Assembly (NCBI GenBank): GCA_029263945.1
Contig: JARIDM010000226.1
Coordinates: 1 to 5,174, forward strand
Length of the DNA: 5,174 bases
From: Sporosarcina sp.
GTDB lineage: Bacteria; Bacillota; Bacilli; Bacillales_A; Planococcaceae
Direction: 5' to 3'
Shown here: positions 1 to 5,174 of the stretch, one piece after another
Layout: the number at the start of each line of letters is the position of its first letter
Numbering within the stretch: the stretch's first letter is position 1
The notes under the pieces: generated by a model
What the model was told of the DNA's origin: nothing
The model's input: the letters and a program-made list of their open reading frames with translations, nothing else
The model's database searches: none
Program-made: the position numbers and the translations under genes

Positions 1-152
1 GGAGCTTGTATAGGTGAAGAAAGTAACTTATACCGTTTTCCGCGTTAAGGAAACAAGTTGGACGGTGAAAATCGTCAATTTGGGTGGCACCGCGGGAATT
101 TGTATAGAGTCTCGTCCCTTATCATTATGTAAGGGACGGGACTTTTTATTTT
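1..152 (+). promoter_or_regulatory. T-box riboswitch leader of leuS (3' part; 5' end outside window)
   Basis: T-box leaders bind a specific uncharged tRNA in the nascent mRNA. The tRNA acceptor end pairs with the T-box bulge and stabilises an antiterminator, so the synthetase gene is read through when the amino acid is scarce. Visible here: the T-box core at 81-95 (GGGTGGCACCGCGG), and just upstream a stem III hairpin at 61-76 (GACGGT/ATCGTC closing a GAAA loop). A 5-bp hairpin at 37-53 (TTTCC/GGAAA, loop GCGTTAA) lies where the stem II-IIA/B region is expected. The antiterminator can form by pairing 82-84 (GGG) with 116-118 (CCC) and 92-94 (GCG) with 113-115 (CGT), leaving the bulge 85-91 (TGGCACC) to contact the tRNA. 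The competing terminator is at 108-152. The specifier loop, which would read a Leu codon, is upstream of the window, so tRNA-Leu specificity is inferred from the downstream gene. The variable base of the TGGN element is C88. Confidence 0.95.
108..152 (+). terminator. T-box-controlled intrinsic terminator before leuS
   Basis: A 14-bp stem pairs 108-121 with 130-143 (one G-U pair, T112-G139), with an 8-nt loop at 122-129. It is followed by TTTTTATTTT (143-152). The left arm includes the CGTCCC (113-118) that the antiterminator needs, so the two structures exclude each other. This is the expected off-state when tRNA is charged. Confidence 0.95.
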
Positions 153-155
153 ATG

Positions 156-161
156 AGGAGG
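156..161 (+). promoter_or_regulatory. Ribosome binding site of leuS
   Basis: AGGAGG is a full match to the Bacillota Shine-Dalgarno core. It lies 8 nt before the ATG at 170 and fixes that codon as the start. It begins only 4 nt after the terminator T-run, so the switch and the translation start are tightly packed. Confidence 0.9.
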
Positions 162-169
162 AATTCTAA

Positions 170-2584
170 ATGAGTTATAATCACGGTCAAATTGAAAAGA
201 AATGGCAACAATATTGGAAAGACAATAAAACATATAAATTGACGGATGATCCTTCAAAACCGAAGTTTTATGCACTTGATATGTTCCCGTATCCATCAGG
301 CGCTGGCTTACACGTTGGGCATCCACTCGGATACATAGCGACCGATATTTTAAGTTCATTTAAACGTAAGCAAGGCTATAACGTCTTACATCCAATGGGG
401 TGGGATGCTTTTGGTTTACCGGCTGAGCAATATGCACTCGACACAGGAAATGATCCAGCCGAATTTACAGCGAAAAATATCGCAACTTTTAAACGTCAAA
501 TGAATGATCTTGGTTTTTCTTATGACTGGGATCGCGAAATCAATACGACAGATCCTTCTTACTATAAATGGACACAGTGGATTTTCATTCAATTGTATAA
601 CAAAGGCCTTGCGTATGTAGATGAGGTGGATGTGAATTGGTGTCCTGCACTTGGAACTGTTCTTGCAAACGAGGAAATTATCGATGGACTATCTGAACGT
701 GGCGGACATCCAGTGGAACGCCGTCCGATGCGTCAATGGGTTTTACGTATTACAAACTATGCAGACCGTTTACTAGAAGATTTAGAAGACCTGGATTGGC
801 CTGAAAGTTTGAAAGACATGCAGCGCAACTGGATTGGTCGATCTGAAGGCGCACAGCTTACATTTGACATTGATGGTACTGAGCTGTCGTTTGAAGCGTT
901 CACAACGCGTCCTGATACAATCTATGGTGCAACATACGCAGTCCTTGCACCTGAACATAAATTAGTTGCTCAAATTACAACTGCTGCACAACAAGCTGCA
1001 GTTGCGGCTTATTTAGATGAAGTGAAGTTGAAAAGTGATTTAGAGCGAACAGATCTTGCAGATGAAAAAACAGGTGTCTTCACGGGTGCATATGCAATTA
1101 ACCCTGCAAGTGGCGAAAAAATGCCAATTTGGATTGCCGATTATGTCCTTGCTTCATACGGAACAGGCGCGATTATGGCCGTTCCAGCACATGATGAGCG
1201 AGATTATGAGTTTGCGGTGAAATTCGAATTGCCAATTGTTGAAGTTGTCGCAGGCGGGGATATTTCGAAAGAAGCATACGTTGGTAACGGGGAACATGTG
1301 AATTCTGGATTCTTAGATGGTCTTGGACAAGAAGAAGCGATTGAAAAAGCAATTGCTTGGTTTGTAGAAAAAGGGACAGGCGAGAAGAAGATTACGTATC
1401 GTTTACGTGATTGGTTATTCTCAAGACAGCGTTATTGGGGAGAGCCAATTCCAATTATTCATTGGGAAGACGGCACGATGACGGCGTTAGACGAATCTGA
1501 GTTGCCGCTGACATTACCGATTACGGATAATATTAAACCAAGTGGTACAGGAGAATCCCCACTTGCCAATATCGAAGAGTGGATAAACGTAGTAGATCCA
1601 AAAACAGGGATGAAAGGTCGCCGGGAAACGAATACAATGCCGCAATGGGCCGGCAGTTGCTGGTATTATTTGCGCTATATCGATCCGCATAATGAGGATG
1701 CGTTAATTGACCCAGAACTTGCGAAACGCTGGTTACCAGTTGATATATACGTAGGCGGAGCAGAGCATGCAGTGCTGCATTTACTATACGCGCGGTTCTG
1801 GCATAAAGTACTGTTTGATATCGGTGTCGTTCATACGAAAGAGCCATTCCAAAAGTTATTTAACCAAGGGATGATTTTAGGCGAAGGGAACGAGAAAATG
1901 TCAAAATCGATTGGGAATGTTATAAACCCAGACGATATTGTACACTCTCACGGAGCAGACACGTTGCGTATTTATGAAATGTTCATGGGCCCACTCGAGT
2001 CATCAAAAGCATGGTCAACAAATGGCCTAGACGGCTCAAGACGATTCCTAGACCGCATCTGGCGTTTATTTGTTAATGAAGACGGTACATTAAGTGAAAA
2101 AATTGTAGATGAAACAGGTGGAAAACTTGAAAAAGTGTATCACCAAACTGTGAAAAAAGTAACAGCAGACTTTGAAGGGATGCGTAACAACACAGCAATT
2201 TCACAGTTAATGGTCTTTATTAATGAAGGCTATAAGGCAGATACAATTCCAAAAGAATATGTAGAGGGCTTCGTGAAGATGATCGCACCTGTTGTCCCAC
2301 ATATTGCAGAAGAACTGTGGGAGAAGCTTGGTCATGCTGAGACGATTTCTTACGTGGCTTGGCCGACATTCGATGAGTCAAAACTGGTAGATGATACGGT
2401 TGAAATTGCGGTTCAAATAAACGGTAAAGTTCGTGCAAGAATCGTTGTCGCAAAAGACAGTACAAAAGAACAACTGGAAGAAATTGCGTTAGCAGATGAC
2501 ACAGTGATAGAATTCCTAGAAGGAAAAGAAATTAAGAAGATCATTGGTATTCCTGGAAGACTTGTCAATATTGTAGCGCAGTGA
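170..2584 (+). CDS. leuS: Leucyl-tRNA synthetase (LeuRS), class Ia
   Basis: Cytoplasmic enzyme that joins leucine to tRNA-Leu using ATP and hydrolyses mischarged products (EC 6.1.1.4). The 804 residues are full length for Bacillus-type LeuRS. Seen in order: HIGH-type motif HVGH (48-51) in the Rossmann catalytic core; the ZN-1 region starting NWCP (C158), where the other zinc-ligand cysteines of E. coli-type enzymes are absent (LSERGGHPVERR instead), as I recall for other Bacilli; the CP1 editing domain with the threonine-rich TTRPDT (245-250) and MAVPAHDERD (336-345), whose D345 is the likely amino-group anchor of the editing site; the core re-entry segment LRDWLFSRQRYWGEP (412-426); KMSKS (576-580); a helical anticodon-binding domain; and a C-terminal domain with VQINGKVRA from about residue 741. 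All catalytic motifs are intact and there is no frameshift. The start is set by AGGAGG 8 nt upstream. Expression is controlled by the T-box leader, and the gene ends at a strong terminator, so it looks monocistronic. Confidence 0.99.
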   Translation: MSYNHGQIEKKWQQYWKDNKTYKLTDDPSKPKFYALDMFPYPSGAGLHVGHPLGYIATDILSSFKRKQGYNVLHPMGWDAFGLPAEQYALDTGNDPAEFTAKNIATFKRQMNDLGFSYDWDREINTTDPSYYKWTQWIFIQLYNKGLAYVDEVDVNWCPALGTVLANEEIIDGLSERGGHPVERRPMRQWVLRITNYADRLLEDLEDLDWPESLKDMQRNWIGRSEGAQLTFDIDGTELSFEAFTTRPDTIYGATYAVLAPEHKLVAQITTAAQQAAVAAYLDEVKLKSDLERTDLADEKTGVFTGAYAINPASGEKMPIWIADYVLASYGTGAIMAVPAHDERDYEFAVKFELPIVEVVAGGDISKEAYVGNGEHVNSGFLDGLGQEEAIEKAIAWFVEKGTGEKKITYRLRDWLFSRQRYWGEPIPIIHWEDGTMTALDESELPLTLPITDNIKPSGTGESPLANIEEWINVVDPKTGMKGRRETNTMPQWAGSCWYYLRYIDPHNEDALIDPELAKRWLPVDIYVGGAEHAVLHLLYARFWHKVLFDIGVVHTKEPFQKLFNQGMILGEGNEKMSKSIGNVINPDDIVHSHGADTLRIYEMFMGPLESSKAWSTNGLDGSRRFLDRIWRLFVNEDGTLSEKIVDETGGKLEKVYHQTVKKVTADFEGMRNNTAISQLMVFINEGYKADTIPKEYVEGFVKMIAPVVPHIAEELWEKLGHAETISYVAWPTFDESKLVDDTVEIAVQINGKVRARIVVAKDSTKEQLEEIALADDTVIEFLEGKEIKKIIGIPGRLVNIVAQ

Positions 2585-2594
2585 AACTTATGAC

Positions 2595-2632
2595 AAAAAC
2601 GCGCGTCCTTTTAAAAAGGATGCGCGTTTTTT
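2595..2632. terminator. Bidirectional intrinsic terminator between leuS and ytfP
   Basis: CGCGCGTCCTT (2600-2610) pairs with AAGGATGCGCG (2616-2626), 11 bp with one G-U pair, loop TTAAA. The stem is flanked by AAAAA on the left (2595-2599) and TTTTTT on the right (2627-2632), so each strand gives a GC-rich hairpin followed by a U-run. It begins 10 nt after the leuS stop and 12 nt after the ytfP stop on the opposite strand, so one element can end both convergent transcripts. Confidence 0.93.
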
Positions 2633-2644
2633 AAAATGATTTAC

Positions 2645-3913
2645 TTATCGTTGTTCTTCAGCGAATGACCCAGCATTCATCCCTGCAATTCTGCCCGTAA
2701 CAAGTGCAGAGGTAATATTATAACCGCCAGTGTATCCGTGGATATCTATTATTTCGCCACAAAAGTACAAGCCTTCTTTTTTACGAGAAGCCATCGTTTT
2801 AGGAACGATTTCTTTCACAGACACCCCGCCACCTGTGACAAAAGCCTTTTCAATTGGCTGTGTACCGTTCACTTGCATTGTAAATCCTTTGAGTAGCTTT
2901 GCTAATGCGCGTAACTTTTCGATTGTCAGATCTGCACCGATTTCATCCTGTGAAATCAGGGCTTTTGCAAATAAAAAATGTAACCAACGTTCAGGCGCAA
3001 TCCCTTTTAAAGAATTACCGACTTGCTTTTTTGGATCGTCTTTTGCAGTTTTATTTAACTGCTGAAAAACTTCTTCTTCATTTAATAAAGGGAGAGAATC
3101 GATCTTTATATCAACGGGTGTATTTCCGTTTTTCATCCGTTCTTTGACGACGTATTGACTACAGCGTAATATGGCAGGACCACTTAAGCCAAAGTGGGTA
3201 AAAAGCATGTCCATTTGATGTGTGATTAACGTTTTGCCTTTGCCGTTTAATACAGAAACTGCGACGTCGCGAAGTGCAAGTCCTTGCAACTGCTTCGAGC
3301 TGATGAATGCGTCACTTGATAACAACGGAACCTCAGTCGGGTATAATGTCGTAACAGTGTGCCCTGCACGTTCTGCCCAAGGATATCCGTCACCCGTTGA
3401 GCCTGTTTGAGGAACAGCTTTTCCACCAACAGCTAATACAACTGCGTGGGAACGAAATTCTTCACCTGATGTTAAACGAACACCTAGAATTTGTTCTTCA
3501 TCCATGAGTAATTTTGCTACACGGGTTTCAAGTCTAAGATCTACATGCAATCTTTCCATTTCAGAGAGCAGAGCATTGACCACATCTTTCGCTTTGTTCG
3601 ATACGGGGAACATACGACCATGATCTTCTTCTTTTAACGCAACACCAAGATTTTCAAAAAACTGAATGATGTCTTCGTTATTAAAAACGGAAAAAGGTCC
3701 ATACAAGAAACGTCCATTTCCGGGAATGTTTTTGATGATTTCTTCTTGTGGTAAACGATTGGTCACATTGCATCGCCCACCCCCTGAAATCGCAAGTTTA
3801 TTGCCGGGTTTTTTCCCTTTTTCAAGTACCAACACTTTTCGTCCGTTTTCTGCGGCAGCGATTGAAGCCATCAGTCCTGAAGGCCCAGCGCCTATAATAA
3901 TTACATCATACAT
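2645..3913 (-). CDS. ytfP: HI0933/YtfP-family NAD(P)/FAD-dependent oxidoreductase (BaiN/RdsA-like)
   Basis: Predicted soluble flavoprotein of 422 residues (usual family length about 400-430). Seen: an N-terminal dinucleotide-binding GAGPSG (8-13) after a hydrophobic strand; the acidic end of the second strand, LEKG (30-33); the family signature ISGGGRCNVTN (42-52); AVGGKAVPQTGSTGDGY (161-177); MLFTHFGLSGPAIL (236-249); and the C-terminal FAD-binding segment with VTGGGV (359-364) and FCGEIIDIHGYTGGYN (384-399). No signal peptide or membrane segment is evident. The family includes BaiN, linked to bile-acid reduction in Clostridium scindens, but those substrates should not be transferred here, and the B. 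subtilis YtfP role is unknown to me. I chose the ATG at 3913 because it places the first strand directly at the N-terminus, as in relatives. An in-frame GTG at 3925 would add four residues but has no spaced ribosome binding site. Even the ATG has only a weak one (GTGG about 8-9 nt upstream), which suggests modest translation. The gene is convergent with leuS and divergent from murJ, hence its own unit. Confidence 0.95.
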   Translation of the reverse strand: MYDVIIIGAGPSGLMASIAAAENGRKVLVLEKGKKPGNKLAISGGGRCNVTNRLPQEEIIKNIPGNGRFLYGPFSVFNNEDIIQFFENLGVALKEEDHGRMFPVSNKAKDVVNALLSEMERLHVDLRLETRVAKLLMDEEQILGVRLTSGEEFRSHAVVLAVGGKAVPQTGSTGDGYPWAERAGHTVTTLYPTEVPLLSSDAFISSKQLQGLALRDVAVSVLNGKGKTLITHQMDMLFTHFGLSGPAILRCSQYVVKERMKNGNTPVDIKIDSLPLLNEEEVFQQLNKTAKDDPKKQVGNSLKGIAPERWLHFLFAKALISQDEIGADLTIEKLRALAKLLKGFTMQVNGTQPIEKAFVTGGGVSVKEIVPKTMASRKKEGLYFCGEIIDIHGYTGGYNITSALVTGRIAGMNAGSFAEEQR

Positions 3914-3972
3914 ATATGAAACCACGCTTTCGAATTTGATTTAAATAATACGATTCATTTGTTACAGTTAAT

Positions 3973-4005
3973 AAGTAGCGAGAGCCCAGTTGGGTGATTC
4001 TACTT
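3973..4005 (-). other. Hairpin at the predicted 5' end of the ytfP transcript
   Basis: AAGTAG (3973-3978) is complementary to CTACTT (4000-4005), a 6-bp stem. A second short stem CCC (3985-3987)/GGG (3992-3994) with loop AGTT sits inside, extendable by a G-U pair (3984/3995). Read on the minus strand, the structure starts about 8 nt after the TATAAT of the candidate ytfP promoter, so it would sit at the extreme 5' end of that mRNA. Read on the plus strand it is followed by TTTTT (4004-4008), like a weak terminator, but no plus-strand gene feeds into it. No known riboswitch class is recognised. Confidence 0.4.
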
Positions 4006-4012
4006 TTTACCC

Positions 4013-4043
4013 ATTATACACGAATAAGGTTAATCATTGTGAA
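4013..4043 (-). promoter_or_regulatory. Candidate sigma-A promoter of ytfP
   Basis: On the minus strand, TATAAT (4018 down to 4013) is a perfect -10 hexamer. TTCACA (4043 down to 4038) matches the TTGACA -35 at 5 of 6 bases. The spacing of 19 nt is longer than the 17-nt optimum. Transcription would start near 4006, giving a leader of roughly 90 nt. A second, weaker -10 (TATTAT, 3950 down to 3945) lies closer to the gene with a poor -35. Confidence 0.5.
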
Positions 4044-4065
4044 ATGCGTAAAGCAAGGGTAAACT
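4037..4065 (+). promoter_or_regulatory. Candidate sigma-A promoter of murJ
   Basis: TTGTGA (4037-4042, 4 of 6 to TTGACA) and TAAACT (4060-4065, 4 of 6 to TATAAT) are 17 nt apart, the optimal spacing. Transcription would begin about 4072, giving a leader under 30 nt before the ATG at 4100. Both hexamers are degenerate, so this is tentative. The -35 overlaps the candidate ytfP -35 on the other strand. Confidence 0.35.
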
Positions 4066-4086
4066 ATTAAGTAGATTTTAGAGAAT

Positions 4087-4093
4087 GGAAGGA
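4087..4093 (+). promoter_or_regulatory. Ribosome binding site of murJ/ytgP
   Basis: GGAAGGA ends 6 nt before the ATG at 4100. It decides between that ATG and an in-frame ATG at 4085, which overlaps this site and has no Shine-Dalgarno of its own. Confidence 0.8.
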
Positions 4094-4099
4094 TCAAAT

Positions 4100-5174
4100 A
4101 TGTCGTCAAATCTTGTTAAAGGTACCGCAATATTAACGATTGGGCTTTTCCTGTCAAAAGCACTCGGACTTTTATACCTAATTCCTTTTTATGCAATTGT
4201 AGGAGAAAAAAATATTGGCTTATATCAATATGCTTATACTCCTTACAGCATTACACTAGCGATTGCAATTTCAGGCGCTCCGCTAGCCGTCTCAAAATAT
4301 GTATCTAAATATAATGCGCTTGGAGATTACGCCACAAGTCGTAAGTTATTGAAGTCTGGTATGAAGATTATGGCGATCACAGGCATCGTTTCATTTCTGG
4401 GGTTATATATTTTGGCTGAACCTATCGCGAATTTGGTTCGTGCAAGTGAAGAACAAATATTCTCAGTTGAAGAAATTGCAGGAGTCATTCGTTGGGTAAG
4501 CTTTGGTGTTCTTATTGTACCGTTGATGAGTATGGTACGTGGTTTTTTACAAGGGTATCAGAAGATGGAGCCTACTGCAGTTTCGCAGCTTGTAGAACAA
4601 GTTGTCCGTATTATTTTTGTTCTAGCTGGTGCTTGGTTTGTGGTGAGTTTCTTGGGTGAATCCCCTAGGATTGCTGTAAACTTTGCTGTATTCGCTGCAT
4701 TTATTGGTGCACTTGCTAGTTTAGCGGTTCTTTATCGCTATTGGTTGAAATATAAACCTGAATTCGACTATTTACTGGAAAATAGTGAACCAGGAGACGA
4801 CGTCCCACTTAAAGAGATATATAAGGAGATTATTGCTTATGTCATTCCATTCGTCCTAGTAGGTATCATCAATCCGTTGTATCAATTTGTGGATATGTTG
4901 ACCTTTAATAGTGCGATGAAATCAATTGGATTATCTAGTGTGTCTGATATTTATTTAAGCATGTTGAATTTACTGACACATAAATTTGTTATGATTCCTG
5001 TCATGGTTGCAACTGGTTTTTCAATGGCACTCATTCCAGTCATTACAGGATATCATACGAAAAAAGATTTGAAAGGCATTACCCGTTCGTTAGATCAAAC
5101 TTTTCAAATTATGTTGTATTTAACAGTTCCATTAGTACTTGGTCTTATGTTCTTGTCAAATGAATTTTATTATT
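4100..5174 (+). CDS. murJ: Lipid II flippase MurJ, YtgP/SpoVB-type (partial; 3' end outside window)
   Basis: Polytopic membrane protein of the MVF/MOP superfamily. YtgP of B. subtilis is its MurJ, moving undecaprenyl-linked peptidoglycan precursor (lipid II) across the cytoplasmic membrane. The first 358 codons are present and open; the family is usually about 540 residues, so roughly the last third is missing at the window edge and is not a true truncation. By hydropathy I place helices near residues 8-34, 45-64, 86-107, 127-150, 161-185, 190-213, 243-264, 287-312 and 336-354. The N-terminal SKALGLLYLIPF (19-30) and the RGFLQGYQKMEPTAVSQ (147-163) to EQVVR (166-170) stretch are typical of the YtgP/SpoVB branch. 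YtgP is favoured over the sporulation paralogue SpoVB by the start MSSNLVKGT and by APLAVSKYVSKYN (60-72). The start ATG has GGAAGGA 6 nt upstream. An in-frame TAG at 4079 closes the frame upstream. K20 stands where many relatives have Arg. Exact role versus other MOP paralogues is inferred from sequence. Confidence 0.93.
   Translation, partial: MSSNLVKGTAILTIGLFLSKALGLLYLIPFYAIVGEKNIGLYQYAYTPYSITLAIAISGAPLAVSKYVSKYNALGDYATSRKLLKSGMKIMAITGIVSFLGLYILAEPIANLVRASEEQIFSVEEIAGVIRWVSFGVLIVPLMSMVRGFLQGYQKMEPTAVSQLVEQVVRIIFVLAGAWFVVSFLGESPRIAVNFAVFAAFIGALASLAVLYRYWLKYKPEFDYLLENSEPGDDVPLKEIYKEIIAYVIPFVLVGIINPLYQFVDMLTFNSAMKSIGLSSVSDIYLSMLNLLTHKFVMIPVMVATGFSMALIPVITGYHTKKDLKGITRSLDQTFQIMLYLTVPLVLGLMFLSNEFYY

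Noticed and set aside
75..359. Minus-strand open frame across the T-box terminator and the leuS start.
   Set aside because: It overlaps a well-defined riboswitch and the conserved leuS N-terminus, and the translation resembles no known family.
1533..1847. Open frame of about 100 codons antisense to leuS.
   Set aside because: It lies wholly inside an intact conserved gene, and its translation shows no recognisable domain; it is a coding shadow.
2730..3147. Plus-strand open frames antisense to ytfP.
   Set aside because: They are shadows of a gene with intact family motifs throughout and show no independent coding features; the same holds for the frames at 3222-3410 and 3666-3944.
3923..3925. 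GTG as the ytfP start.
   Set aside because: No properly spaced Shine-Dalgarno and it adds four residues before the conserved first strand; the ATG at 3913 fits the family better, though not decisively.
3985..3994. CCCAGTTGGG as a regulator operator.
   Set aside because: It is short and imperfect as a palindrome, and is explained as the inner stem of the 3973-4005 hairpin; no matching second site is seen.
3973..4008. Plus-strand intrinsic terminator upstream of murJ.
   Set aside because: The stem is weak and interrupted, and there is no plus-strand gene between the leuS terminator and here for it to terminate.
4085..4087. In-frame upstream ATG as an alternative murJ start (would add MEGSN).
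   Set aside because: It has no ribosome binding site before it, while GGAAGGA lies at ideal distance from the ATG at 4100, and starting at 4100 gives the usual YtgP N-terminus.

Overview
The window holds three protein genes of a low-to-moderate GC Bacillota, plus the end of one riboswitch. The T-box leader, AGGAGG-type ribosome binding site, 804-residue LeuRS and YtgP-type MurJ all point to Bacillales. The LeuRS and YtgP sequences look to me most like Planococcaceae (a Sporosarcina-like organism), but that placement is from memory of the family and not from a search.

Layout. Positions 1-152 are the 3' part of a tRNA-sensing T-box leader: a stem III hairpin, the T-box sequence, and the antiterminator/terminator switch. 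The specifier loop lies upstream of the window. Leucyl-tRNA synthetase (leuS, 170-2584, +) follows 17 nt after the terminator T-run. A strong hairpin with T-runs on both sides (2595-2632) separates leuS from a convergent HI0933/YtfP (BaiN/RdsA-like) flavoprotein gene (ytfP, 2645-3913, -). A 186-nt divergent intergenic region (3914-4099) holds candidate promoters in both directions, a hairpin placed at the likely 5' end of the ytfP mRNA, and a good ribosome binding site for the last gene. That gene, a YtgP-type lipid II flippase (murJ/ytgP, 4100 onward, +), runs off the right edge after 358 codons.

The three genes are three separate transcription units (convergent, then divergent) and do not form a pathway. 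LeuRS charges tRNA-Leu in the cytoplasm and is controlled by uncharged tRNA. YtfP is a soluble flavoprotein of uncertain substrate. MurJ acts in the membrane in peptidoglycan synthesis.

I see no mobile element, CRISPR array, tRNA/rRNA gene or frameshift. This is an ordinary housekeeping region and I found no sign of a new multi-gene system. The points worth a second look are regulatory: the T-box variable base does not match the discriminator expected for tRNA-Leu, and the candidate ytfP and murJ promoters share a -35 region.
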